A DNA stretch of 14,967 bases from Calditrichaceae bacterium. GTDB taxonomy: Bacteria; Calditrichota; Calditrichia; Calditrichales; Calditrichaceae. Of this stretch, positions 1 through 7,163 are shown one piece after another. The position numbers and the translations under genes were made by a program. The stretch lies in assembly GCA_030592985.1 (NCBI GenBank), contig JAUVIB010000031.1:1-14967 (forward strand), read 5' to 3'. Positions within the stretch are counted from its first letter, which is position 1; each line of letters opens with the position of its first letter. The notes under the pieces were generated by a model. The model saw only the letters and a program-made list of their open reading frames with translations. It made no database searches and had not been told where the DNA came from.

Positions 1-1432
1 CTCCGAGCAATTTCAAGATCTTGAGGATGTCTATTCCCTTTATTTAACTTTATTTATTCCCTCCGGCAGGCCAAATTATAAAAAATTTAATCAGGTAAAT
101 AACGCCAGATCAAAATTTATAAAAGATTGGGAACGATTAAAAAAAGAAATAGAGAAGCCTCATCAATATCCGGGAATAAATCAATTTATTGATAAAATAT
201 ATCATTTTATCCATTTTAATCAATATTCCTTTCCTGGGAAAATGGATTATAGTCATGAAAAACGGATTAAAAATAAAATTGATGAACAATGGAATTCAGT
301 AAATAGATATATTGTTATTTCAATACGCTCATTTGAAAATAATCGACCGACTGAAGCAGAATATGAGCGAAAAACACATGTAAGTATTCTTGTGAAAAAG
401 ATCCGGACGAACTTAAGTGAGTTGCAAAAAAATTATGGGAAAAGAAGTAAAAATAAGTCTAAAGAGATTTTATTTTACGCAAATTCAACTTATCGAATAA
501 TTCCATATTTTTTAATTGCATTAATCTCCTTATTAATAATAGTTGCATTAATCTTTTCAAATCGTATTACAAAACCGCTTAGTTCTATGAAAGATGCTAT
601 AGACCAAGTCGCTGTTCAAGACTATAATATAAATATTAAGAATAAACCTAACGATGAAATTGGGGAACTTAGCATAGCATTTGAGCAGCTCGCTGAAAGG
701 CTAAAGGATTCCGAAAAGTATAAGACATCGATGTTGTCTCAGTTTACCCATGAAATGAAAGATCCCATTGGTGCAACAATCCAGGCTGTACGGTTATTAT
801 TAAAATCGCCTGAGTTAACCAAACAGCAATCACGATTTTTGAAAATTATTAAAAATAATAGTGAACGGTTAAGAAAATTAATCAATAATATTTTACATAG
901 CGCTACTTATGATAAGGAAACAATCAAACTCAACTATAAACGGATTGATATTGTTAGTGTATTAAAAAAGGTTATAATCAGTTTAGCGCTAAATGCAAAA
1001 GAAAAGAATATAAATGTTGTTTATTTTTCGGTTCCTGATAAAATCGACTGTGAAATAGATGAGGATAAAATGGAGGAGGTTTTCCAGAATTTAATTAGTA
1101 ATTCAATAAAATTTTCAAAGGAAGGATCTACTATAAAAATAGCTCTAAAATCTTCTGGTGTTTCAACGGTAGAATTTGCAATACAAGATCAGGGAATCGG
1201 AATTCCTTTAAAAGAGATTCCATATATTTTTGAAAAAATGTATAGGGCAAGCAATTCGAAAAAAATATCAGTCAAAGGAACCGGGCTGGGACTCTATATA
1301 ACATCACATATAATTCGTGCTCATGGAGGCCAAATTAGCGCTAAGAGTGTTGAAAATAGAGGAACTGTATTTAAGGTGAAATTACCCCGTAATAAAAAAA
1401 TTGCCGAGGTGGGAGGGTGGTTTGACGCCTGA
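1..1432 (+). CDS. Membrane sensor histidine kinase (5' partial)
   Basis: Two-component sensor kinase of the inner membrane. The reading frame is open from base 2 with no stop, so the gene starts upstream of the window. The first in-frame ATG (242) lies inside the sensor domain and is not the start. Of 476 visible residues, about 1-166 form a hydrophilic, presumably extracytoplasmic sensor region of no recognisable type. Residues 167-185 are a transmembrane helix, followed by a HAMP linker (about 186-240), a HisKA dimerisation domain with phospho-acceptor His at residue 250 (FTHEMKDP), and a HATPase_c domain. That domain shows an N-box (NLISNS, about 363), G1 (DQGIG, 396-400) and G2 (GTGLGL, 426-431). 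The residue four after the His is Asp instead of the usual Thr/Asn, a position important for phosphatase activity in EnvZ-type kinases. It overlaps the next gene, a response regulator that is its likely partner. The signal sensed is unknown. Confidence 0.93.
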   Translation, partial: SEQFQDLEDVYSLYLTLFIPSGRPNYKKFNQVNNARSKFIKDWERLKKEIEKPHQYPGINQFIDKIYHFIHFNQYSFPGKMDYSHEKRIKNKIDEQWNSVNRYIVISIRSFENNRPTEAEYERKTHVSILVKKIRTNLSELQKNYGKRSKNKSKEILFYANSTYRIIPYFLIALISLLIIVALIFSNRITKPLSSMKDAIDQVAVQDYNINIKNKPNDEIGELSIAFEQLAERLKDSEKYKTSMLSQFTHEMKDPIGATIQAVRLLLKSPELTKQQSRFLKIIKNNSERLRKLINNILHSATYDKETIKLNYKRIDIVSVLKKVIISLALNAKEKNINVVYFSVPDKIDCEIDEDKMEEVFQNLISNSIKFSKEGSTIKIALKSSGVSTVEFAIQDQGIGIPLKEIPYIFEKMYRASNSKKISVKGTGLGLYITSHIIRAHGGQISAKSVENRGTVFKVKLPRNKKIAEVGGWFDA

Positions 1433-2360
1433 AAATATTAAAATACTCATTGTGGACGATGAAGACGATCAATTAGCACTTTTTGAGGCAATCATCAGCA
1501 GTTTTGGTTATGAGGTTTTTTTAGCGCAGAGTGCTGATGAAGCCCTTGATAAAATACCAATAATAAAACCAAATTTAGTCTTAATGGATAAAAAAATGCC
1601 TGGGACTGATGGCATTGAACTCTGTTCAATGATTAAAAATATGCCGAAGTATGTAAATCTACCGGTAATTATGCTCACCTCGTCAGATGCATTAAATGAT
1701 AAATTGGAAAGTTTTGATGAAGGGGTTGATGATTATATTATAAAAGATATGGATCATCAGGAAATTAATATTCGGATTCAAGCTGTTTTGCGCCGTTATA
1801 AACAAAATTTAGATAGTAATCCATTAACTTATCTTCCCGGTAATAATATTATACATAAGACGATACAAAGACTTATTGATAGTGATGTGCATTTTTCAAT
1901 TGTTTATGCAGATTTGGATAATTTCAAAGCATATAATGACCAATATGGTTTTGCTAAAGGTGATGAGATGATTTTATTTGTTGCAGAACAAATTGAGAAT
2001 ACAATCCATGAACATGGTAATTTTGAAGACTTTCTCGGTCATGTTGGAGGTGATGATTTTATTTTCATAACAACACCGGACAAAGTTACAAATATTTGTA
2101 AATCCATATTATGGAAAATGGAAAATAAAATAAGCTCTTTATATAGCGATGAGGATCAAAAAAGAGGATTTATTATTTCAAAGGATAGGCAGGATATAGT
2201 TCGGAAATTTTCTTTTGTATCATTATCTCTGGCAATTATTAGTAATGAAGACCGTAAATTGTATTCTATTGCGGAAATCTCCAAAATTTCCGGCGAACTT
2301 AAAAAATTGGCAAAAAGTAAACCCGGAAATAGTTATGTCTTTGATAAAAGGAAAAATTAA
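1422..2360 (+). CDS. Response regulator with REC and GGDEF-type (GGDDF) domains
   Basis: Probable output partner of the kinase, possibly a diguanylate cyclase. I choose TTG 1422 as start because a strong GGGAGG site lies 5 bp upstream (1411-1416). This makes an 11-bp overlap with the kinase gene and starts directly before the first REC strand (KILIVDD). The in-frame TTG at 1401 is longer but has no comparable site. In the 312-residue protein the REC acidic pair is D12/D13, the phospho-acceptor D56 (LMDKKMPG), the switch Thr T86 and the conserved Lys K108. That Lys is followed by Asp, not the usual Pro. The C-terminal GGDEF domain retains the metal/substrate motif DLDNFKAYND (164-173) and the signature GGDDF (209-213), which has Asp in place of the usual Glu. 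No RxxD inhibitory site lies upstream of it. Whether it makes c-di-GMP cannot be decided from sequence. Confidence 0.88.
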   Translation: MTPENIKILIVDDEDDQLALFEAIISSFGYEVFLAQSADEALDKIPIIKPNLVLMDKKMPGTDGIELCSMIKNMPKYVNLPVIMLTSSDALNDKLESFDEGVDDYIIKDMDHQEINIRIQAVLRRYKQNLDSNPLTYLPGNNIIHKTIQRLIDSDVHFSIVYADLDNFKAYNDQYGFAKGDEMILFVAEQIENTIHEHGNFEDFLGHVGGDDFIFITTPDKVTNICKSILWKMENKISSLYSDEDQKRGFIISKDRQDIVRKFSFVSLSLAIISNEDRKLYSIAEISKISGELKKLAKSKPGNSYVFDKRKN

Positions 2361-2362
2361 AA

Positions 2363-2905
2363 GTGAAGGGATTTTTTAAAAGGATAGTTTTCTTATATCT
2401 TTTATTATATCTCATTTCTTGTTCAACGATCAGAAAACAAGATAATAGCAATACAAATGATTTAGAAAGAAAGCTCATAGAAAAAGCAGACCGCCACTTT
2501 ACTGACAGAAAGTATATGGAAGGTGTCACCCTGCTACAAAATTATTTGGAAAGATTTTCGGTTTCTGAGTATAGTGATGATGCTGTTTACCGTTTAGCTT
2601 ATGTGTGTGTTATAGCTGATGAAAGCAATAAGTACTATAATTATAAGAATGCAGAAATGAAATTTGCTGAAGTAATTGAAAAATATCCCGAATCAAATTA
2701 TATTTATGCTTGTAAAAATTGGATAAAAATTTTAAATTTATACAATTCGGTTACTGGAATACAAATTAAGAGAAATAAATTTAAACAGGAAAATAAAAAT
2801 TATTCTGTTAATGATAAACTGATTAAGGAAAACGTAGTATTAAAAAGTGAAAATGATCGGTTAAAGAAAACATTGTCAGAGTTGGAAAAAGCGCTTCAAC
2901 GATAA
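2363..2905 (+). CDS. TPR-like lipoprotein with C-terminal coiled coil
   Basis: A 180-residue probable lipoprotein. GTG 2363 is chosen because an AAAGGA site lies 10 bp upstream (2347-2352) and because it directly yields a type II signal peptide: Lys/Arg, a hydrophobic run, then lipobox LISC with the lipidated Cys at residue 20. Ser at +2 would favour outer-membrane sorting in proteobacterial-type Lol systems. Residues about 37-125 are helical with TPR-like spacing (ADRHFTDRKYMEG..., then a second unit ending EKYPESNYIYA), resembling YfiO/BamD or YbgF-type repeats. Residues 150-180 form a charged coiled coil. The gene follows the response regulator by 2 bp. A kinase, regulator and outer-membrane lipoprotein encoded together recalls enterobacterial QseE/QseG/QseF, but I see no sequence-level proof of homology to QseG. 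An envelope scaffold or signal-input role is inference. Confidence 0.8.
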   Translation: MKGFFKRIVFLYLLLYLISCSTIRKQDNSNTNDLERKLIEKADRHFTDRKYMEGVTLLQNYLERFSVSEYSDDAVYRLAYVCVIADESNKYYNYKNAEMKFAEVIEKYPESNYIYACKNWIKILNLYNSVTGIQIKRNKFKQENKNYSVNDKLIKENVVLKSENDRLKKTLSELEKALQR

Positions 2906-2921
2906 ACATGGGAGATATATT

Positions 2922-4262
2922 TTGTTTAAAAAAATATTAATAGCCAACCGAGGTGAGATAGCACTAAGAGTTATTCGAGCCTGTAAAGAATTGGAGATAA
3001 AGACTGTAGCTGTTCACTCTGAAGCAGATACCGATTCCCTCCATGTGCGCTTTGCTGATGAGGCTATCTGCATCGGTCCTGCATCAAGTATGGAGAGTTA
3101 TTTAAATCCGGTTCGGATATTAGCCGCTGCTGATATCTCAGGTGCTGATGCCATCCATCCCGGATACGGGTTTTTAGCCGAAAATCCGGAATTTGCAGAT
3201 ATGTGTACCTCTAGTAATATCAAGTTTATTGGTCCACCAGCGGATGTTATACGAAATATGGGTAACAAAGCCGCAGCAAAAGCGTTAATGATAAATGCCG
3301 GAGTTCCTGTTGTTCCGGGAAGTAAAGGTATTTTAAAGAGTATCGAAGAAGGGCGCGATTTGGTGGAAAAAATCGGACTTCCCGTTATTTTAAAAGCTGT
3401 AGCCGGTGGCGGTGGCAGGGGAATGCGTATTGTGAAGGATATAGATGAATTTGAAATGAATTTTCAAATCACCCAGGCTGAGGCTGAAAGCGCTTTTGCT
3501 AACCCAGACCTTTATTTGGAAAAATATATTAAAAATCCACGTCATATCGAGATACAATTGATGACAGATCAACATGGAAATGCAGTTTTCTTGGGTGAAC
3601 GGGAATGTAGTATTCAACGCCGCCATCAAAAACTTCTGGAAGAATCACCTTCAACGGCAGTAAGTGCTGAATTAAGAGAGGAAATGGGAAAAGTTGCCGT
3701 GGCGGGGGCATTAAAAGCCGGATATGAAGGCGCCGGAACAATTGAATTTTTGCTTGACGCTAATGGTGATTTTTATTTTATGGAAATGAATACTCGAATA
3801 CAGGTTGAACACACGGTGACGGAGATGGTATATAATCGGGATCTGTTAAAAGATCAAATACGCGTAGCAGCAGGAGAACCATTGGGTTATACCCAAGATG
3901 ACCTAAAGTTATTCGGACACGCTATTGAATGCAGAATAAATGCAGAAGATTGGGAACGTAATTTTATGCCAAACCCGGGTGAAATAACCAGTTATCATGT
4001 ACCGGGAGGGATGGGAATTCGAGTTGATTCACATGCGTATCAACGGTATACTATTCCGCCTTATTATGATTCATTAGTGGCAAAGTTAATTGCTTTTGGT
4101 AATAATCGTGATGAAGCCATTAGACGTTTAAGAAGGGCTTTAGAGGAATATATAATTGAAGGTATTAAAACGACGATTCCTTTTCATCAGAAATTAATAG
4201 AACATCCGGATTTTCAGAGTGGTAATTTTGATACCGGATTTTTGGAAAACGTAACATTATAA
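2922..4262 (+). CDS. accC: Biotin carboxylase, acetyl-CoA (or acyl-CoA) carboxylase subunit
   Basis: ATP-dependent carboxylation of the biotin carried by BCCP, the first half-reaction of acetyl-CoA carboxylase in fatty-acid synthesis. Start TTG 2922 has GGAGA 6 bp upstream (2911-2915) and gives the family N-terminus MFKKILIANRGEIA. At 446 residues it matches the E. coli enzyme (449). Landmarks: HPGYGFLAEN (79-88), ATP-grasp Lys 116 and 158, glycine-rich GGGGRGMR (162-169), HQKLLEE (235-241), and catalytic E288/N290/R292 in EMNTRIQVEH, at the same numbers as in E. coli. There is no fused biotinyl domain, so it is the free-standing AccC type rather than pyruvate carboxylase. Paralogues serve propionyl-CoA carboxylases, and sequence alone does not exclude that. 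Unusually no accB is adjacent. The next gene, 16 bp away, is gcvH, whose lipoyl domain is a structural relative of BCCP. Confidence 0.96.
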   Translation: MFKKILIANRGEIALRVIRACKELEIKTVAVHSEADTDSLHVRFADEAICIGPASSMESYLNPVRILAAADISGADAIHPGYGFLAENPEFADMCTSSNIKFIGPPADVIRNMGNKAAAKALMINAGVPVVPGSKGILKSIEEGRDLVEKIGLPVILKAVAGGGGRGMRIVKDIDEFEMNFQITQAEAESAFANPDLYLEKYIKNPRHIEIQLMTDQHGNAVFLGERECSIQRRHQKLLEESPSTAVSAELREEMGKVAVAGALKAGYEGAGTIEFLLDANGDFYFMEMNTRIQVEHTVTEMVYNRDLLKDQIRVAAGEPLGYTQDDLKLFGHAIECRINAEDWERNFMPNPGEITSYHVPGGMGIRVDSHAYQRYTIPPYYDSLVAKLIAFGNNRDEAIRRLRRALEEYIIEGIKTTIPFHQKLIEHPDFQSGNFDTGFLENVTL

Positions 4263-4278
4263 AATAATTGGAGGATAA

Positions 4279-4659
4279 ATGAATATCCCAGCAGATTTAA
4301 AATATACAAAAGACCATGAATGGGCCAAGCTGGATGGTAATGTCATTACTGTAGGGATTACCGACTATGCCCAAGGTGAATTAGGTGATGTTGTTTTTAT
4401 AGAGTTACCGGATGTAAATATGGTAGTGGATATAGATGAAAGTTTTGGTACAATTGAAGCTGTTAAGGCAGTTGCCGATCTATTTAGCCCTGTTTCCGGC
4501 GAAATAGTCGAAGTAAATAGTGATATTCTGGAGGATGCTCCAGAAACCATTAATAGTGATCCTTACGGTGATGGCTGGATGGTTAAAATCAAACTTAATG
4601 ATCAATCTCAGTATGATAGTCTGATGGATGCTGCAGCATACGAAAAACAAATTAGTTAG
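4279..4659 (+). CDS. gcvH: Glycine cleavage system H protein
   Basis: Lipoyl carrier of the glycine cleavage complex. Its lipoyl arm takes the aminomethyl group from P-protein and passes it to T-protein, then is reoxidised by dihydrolipoamide dehydrogenase. ATG 4279 is preceded by TTGGAGGA (4268-4275). The 126-residue product is normal length. It opens with the family motif YTKDHEWAKLDG (9-20), has GITDYAQGELGDVVFIELP (26-44), and carries the lipoylation lysine K63 in IEAVKAVADLFSPVSGEI. The gene stands 16 bp after accC and is the first of the three gcv genes here. gcvT and lpd are not present in the window. Confidence 0.97.
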   Translation: MNIPADLKYTKDHEWAKLDGNVITVGITDYAQGELGDVVFIELPDVNMVVDIDESFGTIEAVKAVADLFSPVSGEIVEVNSDILEDAPETINSDPYGDGWMVKIKLNDQSQYDSLMDAAAYEKQIS

Positions 4660-4685
4660 TTAGGTATTTATAACTGATTTTTTAA
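4656..4685 (+). terminator. Weak hairpin plus T-run after gcvH
   Basis: TTAGTTA (4656-4662) can pair with TAACTGA (4671-4677) around an 8-nt loop, giving a 7-bp stem with one G-T wobble. It is followed immediately by six T residues (4678-4683). The stem overlaps the gcvH stop codon. It is A/T-rich, so any termination would be partial; it could attenuate transcription into gcvPA. Confidence 0.35.
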
Positions 4686-4779
4686 TTTATTTGTTCACCC
4701 CCTGTGGAAGATGGACAAGGCGTCTCAAACGTAGCAATGTTGTGCTTATATTTACTGTTTAATGAAAGGCTATAAAGTA

Positions 4780-6099
4780 ATGGCTTATCTTTCTAATTCT
4801 GAATTAGATTTTAATGAAATGCTTTCAGCAATTGGTGTAAATAATTTTAATGAATTGATAAAAAATATTCCTGAAAAAATTCGTTTCAATGATTCTTTTG
4901 ATATCCCTGAAGCGGAATCTGAATTTGGGGTAAGTAAAATTTTTGGAAAGCTTGCTGAAAAGAATGAAAATTATGTTTCTTTTCTGGGCGGAGGTGTGTA
5001 TGACCATTATTCACCTGCCATAATTAATGCAATAATTTCCAGGTCCGAATTCTATACTTCTTACACACCATATCAACCTGAGGTGAGTCAGGGAAACCTG
5101 CAATTAATGTATGAGTTTCAATCTTTGGTTTCCGAATTGACTCAAATGGATGTAACTAATGCCTCCATGTATGAAGCAGGCTCTGCTTTGGCAGAGGCTA
5201 TACTGCTTTCTGTAAGTTACAGTAAAAGAAAGAAAGTCCTGATCTCTGCACAAGTTAATCCCAATTATAAAAGAGTAGTTGAAACCTATATTGAGAATAC
5301 CGAAATTGATTTAGTCGAAATTCCGAAAAAAAATGGGATAACAGATGTTGATATATTAAATGATTTAATCGACGAATCGGTTGGAACGATTGTTATACAG
5401 CACCCAAATTATTTTGGATTTCTTGAATCCATGGAAAATATTGCTAAATTAAGAGAAGATAAGAAAAGACTGTTAATCCAAATTTATGATCCCATTTCTC
5501 TTGGCCTATTAAAAACGCCAGGTGAATTTGGAGCGGATATTGCCATTGCTGAAGGACAATCACTTGGAATTCCACAGAATTTTGGAGGTCCCTTTGTCGG
5601 ACTTTTCTCCACAACACAACAGTTAGTACGGATGATACCCGGACGTTTATCGGGTGTTACAAAAGATGTCAATGGTAAACGCGGGTTTGTATTAACCCTG
5701 CAAACACGTGAACAGCATATTCGGAGAGAAAAAGCTACTTCCAATATTTGCACAAATTCTGGGCTGATGGCTCTTATTGCAGGTATTTATCTCGCAACAT
5801 TAGGAAAGACCGGAATTAAGGAAGTGGCGGAATTATGTTTGCAAAAAGCACATTATTTAGCTGAAGCACTTACAGGCATTGAAGGCGTTAAATTAGTCTC
5901 GTCTTTACCATATTTTAAAGAATTTACTTTGGAATTACCCATTGAAACTGATATATTAATGAACCGTGCCCGAGAGAATAAAATTTTTGCCGGGTTAAAA
6001 ATTGATCAGAATAAAATTTTGATTGCCGTTACTGAAAAAAGAACCAAGGAAGAAATGGATAATTTGATCAAATTATTTAAAACCGTTATTTTACAATAG
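4780..6099 (+). CDS. gcvPA: Glycine dehydrogenase (decarboxylating) subunit 1, P-protein alpha part
   Basis: N-terminal half of the two-subunit P-protein, which with GcvPB decarboxylates glycine and loads the aminomethyl group on GcvH. I prefer ATG 4780, which gives MAYLSNSELDFNEML, the usual family N-terminus, with GAAAGG 10 bp upstream. The in-frame ATG 4762 adds six residues (MKGYKV) without an obvious ribosome site. From 4780 the protein has 439 residues, normal for the family. Landmarks: FLGGGVYDHYSP (68-79), YTPYQPEVSQG (95-105), NASMYEAGSALAEA (127-140), and later EGQSLGIPQNFGGPFVG and QTREQHIRREKATSNICTN. As expected for this subunit it lacks the PLP lysine, which is on GcvPB. It is separated from gcvPB by a response regulator gene, whereas gcvPA and gcvPB are commonly adjacent. 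Confidence 0.96.
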   Translation: MAYLSNSELDFNEMLSAIGVNNFNELIKNIPEKIRFNDSFDIPEAESEFGVSKIFGKLAEKNENYVSFLGGGVYDHYSPAIINAIISRSEFYTSYTPYQPEVSQGNLQLMYEFQSLVSELTQMDVTNASMYEAGSALAEAILLSVSYSKRKKVLISAQVNPNYKRVVETYIENTEIDLVEIPKKNGITDVDILNDLIDESVGTIVIQHPNYFGFLESMENIAKLREDKKRLLIQIYDPISLGLLKTPGEFGADIAIAEGQSLGIPQNFGGPFVGLFSTTQQLVRMIPGRLSGVTKDVNGKRGFVLTLQTREQHIRREKATSNICTNSGLMALIAGIYLATLGKTGIKEVAELCLQKAHYLAEALTGIEGVKLVSSLPYFKEFTLELPIETDILMNRARENKIFAGLKIDQNKILIAVTEKRTKEEMDNLIKLFKTVILQ

Positions 6100-6107
6100 G
6101 AATTAAT

Positions 6108-7148
6108 ATGCCGAAAATATTAATTGCTGAAGATAACGAAGATATGCTTGAAACTTTGGAAAAGATTTTTTTACATCACAATTTTGAAGTTGATACAGCA
6201 TTAAATGGAAAAGAAGCGATTGAACGGGCTGCCAAATATCCGCCGGATCTAATACTGCTTGATGCTAATATGCCCGTAATGAATGGATTCGATTCCTGTA
6301 AAATACTAAAAAGTCAGAAAACAACAAAAGATATCCCCGTTATCTTCTTAAGCGCTAATTTTACTGAGGTGAATGACCGAATCACCGGCTTTGAACTTGG
6401 GGCAGATGATTATATTCTGAAACCGTTTAACATTAAAGAATTGATAATGCGCAGCACTACAATCTTGCAGCGATATAAAAAAATTAAAATGCTGCAGCAG
6501 GAGAATGAGCAATTAACCGATTCTAATCAGCGAATGTTACAGGAATTAAACAACCTGGCCGAACGGACAAAATTTGATGATGGCAAAGCAATATTCGATC
6601 AACTGACCGGCCTGTATAAACGACCATTTTTCGAAATGCGTTTGCAGGAAGAATTTAAACGTGTAAGAAAAGACGGTTTGTCGCTTTCTGTTGTTTTATT
6701 GAGTATAGGAAAACTAGATTACCTGAATCAGCATTTAGGGCCTCATATAAGTAATTATATATTAATTAAAATGGCTAATATTCTTCTTCAGAAGACAAGA
6801 TCATTAGATACCTTATGCCGCTATAGTGATGATATGATTGCAATTTTACTACCGGAGATTGATGAACATAGTAGTTATTTGAAAGCCGAACAGATCAGAG
6901 CATCCTTAAATTATGCTGAATATATTGATGATGATTTAGTCAATACCTTTGGTGTTAAGCATGCAAGAAAATCAAATGTGCATAAAAATATTACGGTTAA
7001 TTTAGGTGTTTCTACTGTCTCAAAAGATTCCGGTCAGATCACTAATGCAGCTGAATTGATGAAAAACACCATAGAGGCTTTACGGGTTTCCATCAGCCTC
7101 GGCAGCAATAAAACAGTTTCCTCCGGGAATGTTAGAAACGGTGAATAA
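6108..7148 (+). CDS. Response regulator with REC, coiled coil and catalytically degenerate GGDEF domain
   Basis: A 346-residue PleD-like protein starting at ATG 6108, 8 bp after gcvPA, with AGGA upstream. The REC domain is complete: E8/D9, phospho-acceptor D52 (LLDANMPVMNG), S82 and K105 (YILKPF). Residues about 123-155 form a coiled-coil linker. The GGDEF fold begins at DQLTGLYKRPFFEMRL (164-179), but the metal-binding DxDxFKxxND is replaced by SIGKLDYLNQ (199-208) and the signature by SDDMI (240-244), so cyclase activity is very unlikely. In contrast RSLD (231-234) sits exactly five residues before the signature position, as the inhibitory site does in PleD (RxxD, five residues, GGEEF). This pattern fits c-di-GMP receptors derived from dead cyclases such as PopA or CdgG. 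Position between gcvPA and gcvPB implies cotranscription; a role in glycine cleavage is inference. Confidence 0.9.
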   Translation: MPKILIAEDNEDMLETLEKIFLHHNFEVDTALNGKEAIERAAKYPPDLILLDANMPVMNGFDSCKILKSQKTTKDIPVIFLSANFTEVNDRITGFELGADDYILKPFNIKELIMRSTTILQRYKKIKMLQQENEQLTDSNQRMLQELNNLAERTKFDDGKAIFDQLTGLYKRPFFEMRLQEEFKRVRKDGLSLSVVLLSIGKLDYLNQHLGPHISNYILIKMANILLQKTRSLDTLCRYSDDMIAILLPEIDEHSSYLKAEQIRASLNYAEYIDDDLVNTFGVKHARKSNVHKNITVNLGVSTVSKDSGQITNAAELMKNTIEALRVSISLGSNKTVSSGNVRNGE

Positions 7149-7163
7149 GTTAAAGGATAGTTA

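Noticed and set aside
2299..2529. Minus-strand frame across the regulator/lipoprotein junction
   Set aside because: Overlaps two well-supported + strand genes and has no recognisable domain or ribosome site. The other minus-strand frames within accC, gcvH, gcvPA, gcvPB and the PLP enzyme gene are rejected for the same reason.
2922..4262. Pyruvate carboxylase or acetyl-CoA carboxylase fusion
   Set aside because: The protein ends at 446 residues, with no carboxyltransferase or biotinyl domain, so it is the stand-alone AccC type.
4660..4779. Glycine riboswitch before gcvPA
   Set aside because: A glycine riboswitch would be expected upstream of gcv genes, but the gap lacks the conserved aptamer core and is too short for a tandem aptamer.
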